Assembly (NCBI GenBank): GCA_041393495.1
Contig: JAWKKA010000001.1
Coordinates: 62,001-126,000, forward strand
Length of the DNA: 64,000 nucleotides
From: RHKX01 sp041393495
GTDB taxonomy: Bacteria > Actinomycetota > Thermoleophilia > Solirubrobacterales > 70-9
Direction: 5' to 3'
Shown here: positions 33,824 through 42,265 of the stretch, in pieces
How the letters are laid out: each line of letters begins with the position of its first letter
Position numbering within the stretch: the first letter of the stretch is position 1
Notes under the pieces: generated by a model
The model's input: only the letters and a program-made list of their open reading frames with translations
Databases searched by the model: none
Told to the model about the DNA's origin: nothing
Made by a program: the position numbers and the translations under genes

Positions 33824-35878
33824 GTGGCCAAGGACACCGAGAAGCTGATCCGCCAGCTCTCCCTGATCTCCTTCCTGATGGCGAACCGGCGACCGGTCTC
33901 GGCGCTCGAGATCAAGTCGGAGGTCGAGGGGTACAGCTCGATGAACGAGGATGCCTTCGCGCGGCGCTTCTACGCCGATCGGGCCGAGCTCGAGAGCCTC
34001 GGGATCGCGCTCAAGGTCGACAAGCCGAGCGAGGGCTTCCTCGAGTCGGAGCTGTACGCGCTGCCGCCCGAGAACTACTACCTGCCGGCGATCGAGTTCA
34101 CCGACTCGGAGCTGGCGGCGCTGCGGACGGCGCTGGCCCTGCTCGACGGCCGGTTCGCCTACGCCGAGCCGCTCCGGCTCGCGCTTCAGCAGGTCTCGTG
34201 GGGCCGCAAGAGCCCGCTCGCCGCCGACGCCGACGCCCCGATCGAGATGGCGATGACCGCCTCGGCCGGCGGCCGCGAGCTCTCGCAGCGACTCGCCAAG
34301 ATCGAGACCGCGATCTCGCGCCGGAAGACGATCCAGTTCAGCTACTACACGATGGAGCGCGACGCGACGATGGACCGCAAGGTCGATCCCTACCACCTCG
34401 TCTTCCGCTCCGGCCAGTTCTACCTGATCGGCTACTCGCACGAGCGCGACGCCGTCCGCGTCTTCCGGCTCTCGCGGATCCAGGAGAAGGTCTCCTACGC
34501 GAGCAAGGCCGAGCACGACTTCAGCCCCCCCGGCGATTTCGATCGGCGCGACTACGCCTCCCGCGCCGACTGGCAGATGGGCGCCAAGGAGGGCACCGCG
34601 CGGATCTTCCTCCGCGACCGGATCGACTGGCTCGTCGAGCGCGACTACGGCCAGTACGGGCAGATCGGCCCGGCCAGCAACGGCGCCGGCAAGCTCGGCA
34701 GGGGCTCGGTCTTCGAGACCGACTACGCGTCCTCGCGGCAGCTCGTCGCGTGGCTGCTCGGCTGGCGCCGGAACGCGGCCGTGATCGAGCCTCCCGAGCT
34801 CGCGGTCGAGGCCGAGGAGCGGCTGAAGCTCCTCCGCGAGCGCCACTCGGCCGGCTTCGCGACGGCGAAGCCCCGCGCCCGCCGCGCCGCCGGCCGCGGC
34901 GAGCGCCGCGGCCGCTCCAACGGCAAGGCCGAGACGGTGATCCGCCCCGAGCGCTTCGCCCGCCTCGTCACCCTCGCCGGGATGCTGATCGACTCCGCCC
35001 GCCACGACCGTCGGCTGCTGACCGCGGACGTCTGCGACGAGCTCGGAATCACGGCCAAGGAGCTCGCCAGCGACATCGACGTCCTCAACGTCGTCAACTT
35101 CGGCGGCGGCACCTACGTCCTCTACGCCGAGGTCGTCGGTGGGGAGATCGAGGTCGATCCGGAGGCCTACGGCGACAGCTTCGCGCGGCCGGCGCGCCTT
35201 CTGCCGCTCGAGGCGAAGGCGCTCGTCGCTGCGATCGACTTCTTCGGCGACCATCTCCCGCAGGCCGGCCTCGACACCGCGCGCGAGAAGATCGTCGCCG
35301 CGCTCGGCCACGACCCCTCCGAGGAGGGGCTGCAGATCACGATCGAGCGCGACGAGCCCGAGATCGTCAAGACCGTCAACGACGCGATCGCCTCCCGCTC
35401 GGTCCTGGGGATCCACTACTACAAGGAGAACGAGGACCAGTTCACCTCGCGCGAGATCGAGCCCTACCGGCTCGCGCGCGGCGCCGACGGCTGGTACGTC
35501 GGCTGCCGGGACAGAAAGCGCGGCGCGGTCCGCCACTTCCGTCTCGACCGGACGAAGGAGGCGAAGCCGACCGGCGAGGCCTTCGAGCGCGACGGGGCCG
35601 TCGAGGACGAGCTCGAGCGGCAGAAGTGGCTCACCGTCGGCGAGCCCGAGGACGCCCGCATCGCCCGCGTCTGGGTGTCGCCCGAGCGCGCCCGCTGGGT
35701 CCGCGAGGAGCGGACCGTGGTCGAGGAGCTCGCCGACGGCGCGCTCGTCATCGAGATGCCCTTCGCGGGCACCTCATGGCTGGTCCGCGAGGTCCTCAAG
35801 GGCGCCGGCGACATGGTCGTGCTCGAGCCCGACGACGCCCGCGAGGCGGTCCTCGAGGCGGTCACCGAGAAGGCCTGA
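33824..35878 (+). CDS. Fused PafB-PafC-type WYL transcriptional regulator
   Basis: The 684-aa product contains two copies of the PafB/PafC unit. Copy 1 has an N-terminal winged helix (KLIRQLSLISFLMANRRPVS) and a WYL domain (TIQFSYYTMER, VDPYHLVFRSGQFYLIGY). Copy 2, after an Arg-rich linker near residue 360, has a helix-turn-helix (RFARLVTLAGMLIDSARHDR) and WYL (VLGIHYYKENEDQFTSREIE, LARGADGWYVGCRD). In mycobacteria PafB and PafC are separate and activate the LexA/RecA-independent DNA-damage response, with the WYL domains sensing single-stranded DNA. The fused form is inferred to do the same. GTG start, leaderless. Confidence 0.88.
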   Translation: MAKDTEKLIRQLSLISFLMANRRPVSALEIKSEVEGYSSMNEDAFARRFYADRAELESLGIALKVDKPSEGFLESELYALPPENYYLPAIEFTDSELAALRTALALLDGRFAYAEPLRLALQQVSWGRKSPLAADADAPIEMAMTASAGGRELSQRLAKIETAISRRKTIQFSYYTMERDATMDRKVDPYHLVFRSGQFYLIGYSHERDAVRVFRLSRIQEKVSYASKAEHDFSPPGDFDRRDYASRADWQMGAKEGTARIFLRDRIDWLVERDYGQYGQIGPASNGAGKLGRGSVFETDYASSRQLVAWLLGWRRNAAVIEPPELAVEAEERLKLLRERHSAGFATAKPRARRAAGRGERRGRSNGKAETVIRPERFARLVTLAGMLIDSARHDRRLLTADVCDELGITAKELASDIDVLNVVNFGGGTYVLYAEVVGGEIEVDPEAYGDSFARPARLLPLEAKALVAAIDFFGDHLPQAGLDTAREKIVAALGHDPSEEGLQITIERDEPEIVKTVNDAIASRSVLGIHYYKENEDQFTSREIEPYRLARGADGWYVGCRDRKRGAVRHFRLDRTKEAKPTGEAFERDGAVEDELERQKWLTVGEPEDARIARVWVSPERARWVREERTVVEELADGALVIEMPFAGTSWLVREVLKGAGDMVVLEPDDAREAVLEAVTEKA

Positions 35879-35887
35879 GGGGCGGGG

Positions 35888-36703
35888 GTGGAGGAGCCCG
35901 CGGTCGAGGCTCCCGGCCATCCGGCCGTCGTCCGCGTCCGCGCCGGCAACCCGGGGCCGATGACGCTGACCGGGACCAACACCTACGTCGTCGGCAGCTC
36001 GCCGGCCTGGGTGATCGACCCCGGCCCCGCCGACCGCGACCACATCGACCTCGTCCGGCGGGTCGGCGAGACCCGCGGCGGGATCGCCGGGGTGCTGCTC
36101 ACCCACTCCCATTCGGATCACAACGCGGGCTGCGAGCTGCTCGGGGTGGAGATCGTCGTCGGCAACGAGGACGGCTTCGACGACCTCGCGGCGCTGCTCG
36201 CGACCGATCCGGAGCCCTTGCCGCCGGCGCCGACCGAGGAGGCGATCGGCCCGTTCGCGGTCATCGCCACCCCGGGCCATGCGCCCGACCACGTCGCCTT
36301 CCTGTACGGCGAAGTCTGCTTCTGCGGCGACCTCGTGCTCGGCGAGGGGTCGACGATCGTGCCTCCCGCGGCCGGCGGCGGCTCGCTCGCGGACTACATG
36401 CGCTCGCTCGACGCCGTCGCGGCGCTCGGCGCGTCGCTGCTCTGCCCCGGTCACGGCGGGTGGATCACGGACCCGGCCGCGAAGCTCGCCGAGTACGCGG
36501 CCCACCGCCGCGAGCGTGAGCGGCTGCTCGTCGCCGCGCTCGACTCGGGCCTGCGCTCCGAGGACGACCTGCTCGACGCCGCCTGGTCCGACGTCCCCGC
36601 GCCGATGCGACCGGCCGCGGCGCTGGCGCTGCGGGCGCACCTCGAGAAGCTCGCCGGCGAGGGCCGGCTGCCGGGCGACCTCGGTCCTCGATCATCCGGC
36701 TGA
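35888..36703 (+). CDS. MBL-fold metallo-hydrolase (LACTB2/glyoxalase II-like)
   Basis: The 271-aa product has THSHSDHNAG (H-x-H-x-D-H), ATPGHAPDH, CFCGDLVLGEG and CPGHGG, a complete dinuclear zinc site. The C-terminal helical part (HRRERERLLVAALDSGLRSE) is that of the LACTB2 branch, some of whose members are RNA endonucleases. Reaction not determined. It starts ten bases after the WYL regulator and is likely co-transcribed, which may link it to the damage response. Confidence 0.87.
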   Translation: MEEPAVEAPGHPAVVRVRAGNPGPMTLTGTNTYVVGSSPAWVIDPGPADRDHIDLVRRVGETRGGIAGVLLTHSHSDHNAGCELLGVEIVVGNEDGFDDLAALLATDPEPLPPAPTEEAIGPFAVIATPGHAPDHVAFLYGEVCFCGDLVLGEGSTIVPPAAGGGSLADYMRSLDAVAALGASLLCPGHGGWITDPAAKLAEYAAHRRERERLLVAALDSGLRSEDDLLDAAWSDVPAPMRPAAALALRAHLEKLAGEGRLPGDLGPRSSG

Positions 36704-36740
36704 TGATCTCCGTTCCGCCCGGACCAGCGCCGCGAGCGCC

Positions 36741-36746
36741 TACGAT
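36741..36746 (+). promoter_or_regulatory. -10 box (TACGAT) for the ORF at 36753, leaderless
   Basis: TACGAT ends six nt before ATG 36753. Confidence 0.45.
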
Positions 36747-36752
36747 CGACGG

Positions 36753-37050
36753 ATGAGCGCGCTCCCCGCCGCCATGCGGGCCCTCCCGGGCGCAGAGATC
36801 GTGCGCAAGGGGCTCGACGATCTCGATGCGGGGGAGGGAGACCGCCGAAGCAGCCGCCGTCCAGGTCGCGGCACGGCGACTGCGGGCCGGGGGCCTTGCG
36901 GTCCCACCCCGCGACCCCGACGCCGGCGAGCCCGGCCACGACCTCTATCGCCTGCTCGCCGACGATCTCGATCCCCACTCCCGCTACAACGCGATCCTGC
37001 GCCGGGTCGACAGCTTCGCCCGGGCCCTCGAAGGTGCGCGAGCTCGCTGA
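36753..37050 (+). CDS. Small protein upstream of a nucleotidyltransferase (one inserted base)
   Basis: The frame MSALPAAMRALPGAEIVRKG continues, once an extra G near 36832 is removed, as RETAEAAAVQVAARRLRAGG and ends DSFARALEGARAR at 37050 (98 aa). I do not recognise a named family. Its 17-bp overlap with a nucleotidyltransferase-like gene suggests a two-gene module similar in layout to nucleotidyltransferase toxin-antitoxin or AbiE pairs. The extra G lies in a G run and may be a sequencing error. Confidence 0.55.
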
Positions 37051-37430
37051 CGCCGAGCGGGTCCGGCGCCTGCTCGATGAGCTCGGCCGCATCGCGCCGC
37101 GCAGCACCAGGGTCTACCTGGTCGGCGGGGCGACGGCGGTGCTCGAGGGCTGTCATGCCGGAGCTGCCGGGCTGGCGGGAGCGATCGCGATTCCGGTTCC
37201 GTTCCGGCAACGTCGAGATCTTCGACTACGACCTCTACTCGCAGGCTCTCGCCAAGATCGAGCGCGGGTTCGACACCGACCTCGGGGACGTCGCGGCGAT
37301 GCTCGCCGGGGGCCTGGTCGAGCCTGCGAAGCTGCGCGAGCTCTTCGCTGCCATCGAGCCCACGCTGTACCGGTTCCCGGCGATCGACGCCAAGGCGTTC
37401 CGTGTCAAGCTTGAGCGGGCCCTGAGATGA
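37034..37430 (+). pseudogene. Nucleotidyltransferase (DUF6036-like) with internal deletion of the catalytic segment
   Basis: From GTG 37034 the frame reads RELADAERVRRLLDELGRI and VYLVGGATAVLEG, the conserved start of a nucleotidyltransferase fold. Immediately after, it shifts into another frame that reads MPELPGWRERSRFRFRSG ... IEPTLYRFPAIDAKAFRVK. In intact relatives, as I recall the family, about 40-45 residues with the catalytic D-x-D lie between these parts. The loss of that segment plus a net frameshift cannot be a homopolymer error. Its stop overlaps the next gene as ATGA. Confidence 0.6.
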
Positions 37431-37894
37431 ACCGACGCGACCAGATCAAGATGACTCCGGACGAGCAGCTCGAGCTGTTCGACGAGGAGCGCGTCGTCGT
37501 CTGCACGACGAACGGGCCGCGCGGCTGGCCCCATTCGATGCCGCTCTGGTACACGGTGCGGGACGGCGAGCTGTGGTCGTGGACCTTCGCGAAGTCGCAG
37601 AAGGTCAGAAACCTGGAGCGCGACCGGCGCTGCACCCTTCTCGTCGAGGCGGGCGTCGAGTACGGCGAGCTCCGTGGCGTCCAGATCGAGGCCGAGGCGG
37701 AGCTGATCCGCGACCCCGAACGGGTCTACGGATTCGGCGCCGAGCTGGCGGTCCGCTACGCCGAGGGGATCGACTCGATCGAGGGTGACGCCGCCGCCGC
37801 CCTCCGCGCCCAGGCGCCGAAGCGGGTCGCGATCCACTTCCACCCGGTCCGGGTCGCGACCTGGGACCACCGCAAGCTCGGCGGCACGTACTAG
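37427..37894 (+). CDS. Pyridoxamine 5'-phosphate oxidase-family (split-barrel flavin) protein
   Basis: The 155-aa product is a split beta-barrel of the PPOX/FDOR type: VVVCTTNGPRGWPHSMPLWY, ELWSWTFAKSQKVRNLERD, RCTLLVEAGVEYGELRGV. The K-s-x-K-v-x-N-L pattern is the cofactor phosphate site. Actinobacterial members use FMN, F420 or haem; which one cannot be told here. ATG 37427 overlaps the preceding stop. Confidence 0.85.
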   Translation: MNRRDQIKMTPDEQLELFDEERVVVCTTNGPRGWPHSMPLWYTVRDGELWSWTFAKSQKVRNLERDRRCTLLVEAGVEYGELRGVQIEAEAELIRDPERVYGFGAELAVRYAEGIDSIEGDAAAALRAQAPKRVAIHFHPVRVATWDHRKLGGTY

Positions 37895-38030
37895 GGGATC
37901 GGTTCCGGGCCTCCGCGGCGGTGTTCCGCGGAGCACTCCGTGCGACCGTGCCGCAGGGCAAGCCCGATCGGCCCGGCGGGCAGGGCGGGGGATAACCCCA
38001 CCACCGGGACGGGGGACGACGCGGGCTGAG

Positions 38031-38082
38031 ATGGGGAACATCCCCATAGGAATGCGGTATTCGCGGGCCTAGGTTGGCCCGC
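38031..38082 (+). promoter_or_regulatory. Two palindromes forming the promoter/operator of the second MMPL pump
   Basis: ATGGGGA-ACA-TCCCCAT at 38031-38047 overlaps the expected -35. GCGGGCC (38063-38069), loop TAGGTT, GGCCCGC (38076-38082) abuts the ATG. The loop TAGGTT is itself a -10 box seven nt before ATG 38083, so the promoter is leaderless and its -10 lies inside a palindrome. The remaining DNA from 37895 holds no gene. Confidence 0.6.
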
Positions 38083-40290
38083 ATGAGCAAACGCAGCGAA
38101 CAGTTCCAGTCCCTGTCCCCCCCGGCCCGCGGTCTCGCGGGCCTCGTCCAGCGCGCCGCCCGCGCCTCCGGGCGGCGCCCGAAGACGGCGATCGCGCTCT
38201 GGCTCGTCCTCGTCGTCGGGCTCGTTGCGGCCGGCTCGATGACCGGTACGAAGCAACTGAGCAGCAGCGCCGCCGGCGTCGGCGAGTCCGGCGACGCCGA
38301 GCGGGCGTTGGCCGACGCCGGCCTCGCCGATCCCGCGGTCGAATCGGTGTTGATCACCTCGGCCGATCGCGCGACGACCGCCGCGGCCGCGGATGCGCTG
38401 GCGGCGAGGCTCGCGGATTCGCGTGTCGTCGCTTCGATCTCCGATCCCACCGCGCCCGAGCTCGCCGCCAACGGCGGCCAGGCCCGGCTGGTGCAGGTCA
38501 AGCTGCGCGGCGACCCCGACCACGCGGCGGGCAAGGCGACGGCGCTCGGTCGCGAGATCGACCGCGTCGCCGTGGCCAACCCCGACGCGACGTTCGAGCA
38601 GGCCGGCACCGCGTCGGTCGAGAGCGCCATGGACGAGGTCGTCGCGGACGACCTCGGCCGCGTCGAGATGTTCTCGCTGCCGCTGATCCTCGCGATCCTC
38701 ACGATCGCGTTCGGCGCGCTCGCGGCCGCGTCGGTCCCGCTGATCCTCGGCGTCACCGCCGTTGCCGGCGCGCTGGGAGCGGCCGGCCTGATCTCGCAGG
38801 TCGCGCCCGACAGCGGCACCACCGCCTCGCTGGTCGTCCTGATCGGCCTCGCGGTCGGAGTCGACTACTCGCTGTTCTACATCCGCCGCGAGCGCGAGGA
38901 GCGGCGCCGCGGCAACGGGCCGGTTGCGGCCCTCGACGCGTCCGCGGCCACGGTCGGCCGGGCGGTCGTCGTCAGCGGCCTGACCGTGATCGTCGCCCTC
39001 GCCGGGCTGCTGGTCACCGGCCTGGCGGTGTTCGAGTCGCTGGCGCTCGGGACGATGGTCGTGGTGCTGATGGCGGTGATCGGCTCGATCACCGTGCTGC
39101 CGGCGGTCCTGACGCTGCTCGGGGACCGGGTCGACCGCGGACGGATCCCGTTCGTCGGCCGGCTCCAGGACCGGGCGGGCGCCGGGTTCTGGTCGCGGCT
39201 CGCGGCGCTGGTGACGCGCCGTCCGGTGGCGTCGCTGATCGCGTCGGTCTTCGTGCTCGCGTCGCTGGCCGTTCCCGCCGCCGGCATGCACCTGGGCGAG
39301 TCGACGGTCGACGACCTGCCCGCCGACGTTCCCGAGGTGGTCGCGCTGCGACATGTCGAGGCGCGGTTCCCGGGCGCGCCAGCCGATGCGGTGCTGGTCG
39401 TCGAGGGGAGCCGGCTCGACTCGCCGGCCGGCCGCGCCGACCTCGACGGGATCGGCGCCGAGGCGCTCGCTCTCACCGGCGGTAGCGGCGAGCCCGACGT
39501 CCGGATCGGCGACGGCGGGCGGGTCGCTGCCGTGTCGGTGTCGATGCCGGAGATGAGCCGCGACGATGCGACGGCCGTCGTCGACGAGCTCCGCTCGGAG
39601 TTCGCCGACGGGACCGACGCCGGCTCGGTGACGGTGACCGGCGACGCGGCGGCGAGCGCCGACTTCACGACGGCGCTCCACGACGCGATGCCGGTGGTCG
39701 TCGCGATCGTCCTCGGGCTGGCGTTCGTGCTGTTGGTGGCGGCCTTCGGATCGCCGTGGCTGGCCCTCTCGGTGATCGCGCTGAACCTGCTGTCGGTGGC
39801 CGCCGCCTACGGCGTTCTCACCGTCGTCTTCCAGCACGGATGGGGCGAGGGCCTGCTCGGGTTCACGAGCAACGGCTCGGTCGTCCCGTGGGTGCCGCTG
39901 TTCGCGTTCGTGATCCTGTTCGGGCTCTCGATGGACTACACGGTCATCGTGCTCGAGCGGATCCGCGAGGCGCGGCGGGCGGGCCTCGACCCGCGCAGCG
40001 CCGTCGCCGAGGGCGTCGGCGCGACCGCCGGCGCGGTCACCAGCGCCGCGATCGTCATGGTCGCCGTGTTCAGCCTGTTCGCGATGCTGCGGCTGGTGGA
40101 GATGAAAGAGCTCGGCGTCGGGCTCGGCGCGGCGATCCTGATCGACGCGACGATCGTCCGCGGGGTGGCGCTGCCGGCGGCCGTCGCGCTGCTCGGCGAG
40201 CGCCGCTGGCGCGTCCGCCGGGTCCGCGGACGCCGTGCGATCATCGCTCGCGGTGGCGAGTCCACCCTGAGGCCGATCCATGATCGCTGA
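38083..40290 (+). CDS. MMPL-family (RND-type) membrane transporter
   Basis: The 735-aa product is a paralogue of the pump at 17905-20151 with the same two-repeat architecture: LIGLAVGVDYSLFYIRRERE and FGLSMDYTVIVLERIREA carry the two Asp-Tyr relay motifs. The two loops outside the membrane are about 150 residues each. It would export a hydrophobic compound using proton motive force. Here the histidine kinase and regulator follow on the same strand with overlaps, so pump and sensor are made together. Confidence 0.92.
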   Translation: MSKRSEQFQSLSPPARGLAGLVQRAARASGRRPKTAIALWLVLVVGLVAAGSMTGTKQLSSSAAGVGESGDAERALADAGLADPAVESVLITSADRATTAAAADALAARLADSRVVASISDPTAPELAANGGQARLVQVKLRGDPDHAAGKATALGREIDRVAVANPDATFEQAGTASVESAMDEVVADDLGRVEMFSLPLILAILTIAFGALAAASVPLILGVTAVAGALGAAGLISQVAPDSGTTASLVVLIGLAVGVDYSLFYIRREREERRRGNGPVAALDASAATVGRAVVVSGLTVIVALAGLLVTGLAVFESLALGTMVVVLMAVIGSITVLPAVLTLLGDRVDRGRIPFVGRLQDRAGAGFWSRLAALVTRRPVASLIASVFVLASLAVPAAGMHLGESTVDDLPADVPEVVALRHVEARFPGAPADAVLVVEGSRLDSPAGRADLDGIGAEALALTGGSGEPDVRIGDGGRVAAVSVSMPEMSRDDATAVVDELRSEFADGTDAGSVTVTGDAAASADFTTALHDAMPVVVAIVLGLAFVLLVAAFGSPWLALSVIALNLLSVAAAYGVLTVVFQHGWGEGLLGFTSNGSVVPWVPLFAFVILFGLSMDYTVIVLERIREARRAGLDPRSAVAEGVGATAGAVTSAAIVMVAVFSLFAMLRLVEMKELGVGLGAAILIDATIVRGVALPAAVALLGERRWRVRRVRGRRAIIARGGESTLRPIHDR

Positions 40291-41308
40291 GCAGGCAATC
40301 GCGAGCGCCGTCTCCCGGAATCGGGAGTCGGCGCTCACGCTGCTCGTCCCGGTCACCGCGGTCGTCGGCTTCGCGTGCACGGTGATCTGGGCGGGCACCG
40401 GCTTCGGCGCCTACTGGCCCGCCTGGATCTGGTTCGCGGGCCTCGTCCCGATCAGCCTCTTCTGGATCCTTCCCGCGGCGACCGCGGGAACCGAGGGCCG
40501 GCGGCTCAAGCTCGCGGTCCACGGCGGGCTCTCGGTCTGGGTGATCGTCGTGCTGTTCCTGATCTGGGCGCTCGGCGGTGGCGGCTCCTACTGGCCGCTC
40601 GTGACGACCGTGGTGCTCGTCGCCGCCGTCGTCCTGCACGCCCTGATCCTGCGCCGCATCGAGGCCCGCGACGAGCACGACCTCGAGGAGCGGGTCGTCG
40701 AGCTGACCCGGACCCGACGCGGCGCCCTCGACGTTCAGGCTCAGGAGCTGCGGCGGATCGAGCGCGACCTCCACGACGGCGCCCAGGCGCGGCTGGTCGC
40801 GCTGAGCATGCAGCTCGGTCGCGCCGAGGAGCGGCTCGGAGACCGTCCCGCCGACCGCGAGCTCGTCCGCGCCGCCCGCGAGGAGGCGGGAGCGGCGATC
40901 GCCGAGCTCCGCGACCTCGCCCGCGGGATCGCGCCGCCCGTCCTCGCCGACCGCGGCCTTGCGGCCGCCCTCGAGGCGCTCGGCTCGCGCTCGGCGATCC
41001 CGGTCGAGGTGACCGCCGCCGAGGGCGAGCGGCTCGCTCCCGCGATCGAGTCGGTCGCCTACTTCGTCGTCGCCGAGTCGCTGACGAACGCGGCCAAGCA
41101 CGCCGGCACGCCGGCGTCGGTGGCGGTGACCCGCGCCGGCGAGACGCTTCGGGTCACCGTCAGCGACGAGGGCCCGGGCGGCGCCGACCCGGCCGGCAGC
41201 GGCCTCTCGGGGCTGCGCAGCCGGGTCGAGGCCGTCGACGGGACGCTGACGATCGAGAGCCCGCCCGGCGCCGGGACCACGGTGACCGCGGAGTTGCCAT
41301 GCGAGTAG
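40280..41308 (+). CDS. Two-component sensor histidine kinase (HisKA_3)
   Basis: The 342-aa product has four predicted TM helices (residues about 20-130), a HisKA_3 helix with LRRIERDLHDGAQARLVALSMQ (phospho-His in RDLHDGAQ near residue 164), and HATPase_c with AESLTNAAKHA and GSGLSGLRSRV. ATG 40280 lies 11 bp inside the pump gene. The RDLHDGAQARL box places it in the LiaS/VraS-like class that responds to cell-envelope stress; the stimulus here is unknown. Confidence 0.9.
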   Translation: MIAEQAIASAVSRNRESALTLLVPVTAVVGFACTVIWAGTGFGAYWPAWIWFAGLVPISLFWILPAATAGTEGRRLKLAVHGGLSVWVIVVLFLIWALGGGGSYWPLVTTVVLVAAVVLHALILRRIEARDEHDLEERVVELTRTRRGALDVQAQELRRIERDLHDGAQARLVALSMQLGRAEERLGDRPADRELVRAAREEAGAAIAELRDLARGIAPPVLADRGLAAALEALGSRSAIPVEVTAAEGERLAPAIESVAYFVVAESLTNAAKHAGTPASVAVTRAGETLRVTVSDEGPGGADPAGSGLSGLRSRVEAVDGTLTIESPPGAGTTVTAELPCE

Positions 41309-41964
41309 CGCTGGTCGAGGACCAGGCGCTGCTCCGCGAGGGGATCGTCGCCCTGCTCCGCGAGCAATCGATCGACGTCGTCGCCCAGGCCGAGGACGCG
41401 GAGGGGTTGCTGCGGGCCATCGGCGCCCACAAGCCGGATGTCGCGATCGTCGACGTGCGGCTGCCGCCGACGTTCACCGACGAGGGGCTGCGGGCGGCGC
41501 TCGAAGCGCGCCGCCGCGAGCCCGGGCTCGGCGTCCTCGTCCTCTCCCAGTACGTCGAGCCCGCCTACACGACCGAGCTGCTCGAGGTCGGGACCGGCGG
41601 CGTCGGCTACCTGCTCAAGGAGCGGGTCGGCGAGGTCCGCACCTTCGTCGAGGCGGTCGAGCGGGTTGCCGCGGGCGGCACGGTCCTCGATCGCGAGGTC
41701 GTCAGCCGGCTCGTCCGCGCCTCCGAGCCGGCCGGCCCCGACGCCGGGATCGGCTCGCTGACCCCGAAGGAGCGCGAGGTACTCGAGCTGATGGCCGAGG
41801 GGCGCACCAACGCGGGGATCGCCAAGGCCATGGTCGTCACCCCGGGCGCCGTCGAGAAGCACATCTCCAGCATCTTCGCCAAGCTCGACCTCCCCGCCGG
41901 CGGCGACGACCACCGCCGCGTCCTCGCCGTGCTCGCCTGGCTGCGCGAGAGCGGCGCGGGGTGA
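41299..41964 (+). CDS. NarL/LuxR-type response regulator
   Basis: The 221-aa product has receiver motifs VALVEDQALLREG, AIVDVRLPPTFTDEG (phosphoacceptor Asp near 54), SQY and KERV for the Lys, then a LuxR helix-turn-helix (LTPKEREVLELMAEGRTNAG ... PGAVEKHISSIFAKL). The P-P-T-F-T-D-E-G stretch after the Asp marks a subgroup common in actinobacteria. ATG 41299 overlaps the kinase stop by ten bases. Pump, kinase and regulator form one operon under the palindromic promoter at 38.03-38.08 kb. Confidence 0.9.
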   Translation: MRVALVEDQALLREGIVALLREQSIDVVAQAEDAEGLLRAIGAHKPDVAIVDVRLPPTFTDEGLRAALEARRREPGLGVLVLSQYVEPAYTTELLEVGTGGVGYLLKERVGEVRTFVEAVERVAAGGTVLDREVVSRLVRASEPAGPDAGIGSLTPKEREVLELMAEGRTNAGIAKAMVVTPGAVEKHISSIFAKLDLPAGGDDHRRVLAVLAWLRESGAG

Positions 41965-41983
41965 CGGTTGGGCCGCGCGGCCG

Positions 41984-42111
41984 GGGGATACCCGCGCCCG
42001 CCCGTCGGCGAACACGGGCGTCCCGCCTGCGCGTCCGGCGCACGACGTATCCCCGCCCGTCCGCCGGCGAGCGACGAATATCTCCGCTTTCTTGTGAGGA
42101 ATTCGTCGCTC
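41984..42111. promoter_or_regulatory. Two inverted repeats in the gap before the rhamnose genes
   Basis: GGGGATAC (41984-41991) pairs with GTATCCCC (42047-42054). GAGCGACGAAT (42069-42079) pairs perfectly with ATTCGTCGCTC (42101-42111) around a 21-nt A+T-richer loop. The second could be a terminator for the MMPL operon, without a T tract, or an operator. The remainder of the 301-bp gap (41965-42265) holds no gene that I can see. Confidence 0.5.
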
Positions 42112-42265
42112 ACGGCCCAGAAGCGCCGCTGCGGTTGCCTGCGCATGGAGCCGGATGCACGGCAATCCGCGAACGCGCAACCGGTGACGCGAGCGAGCAA
42201 CGATTCTGTCCCGAAGCGGCCCGATGGGCCTGCGTCGGCGGCGCGCCGTTAGCCTGCCTGCCGGA

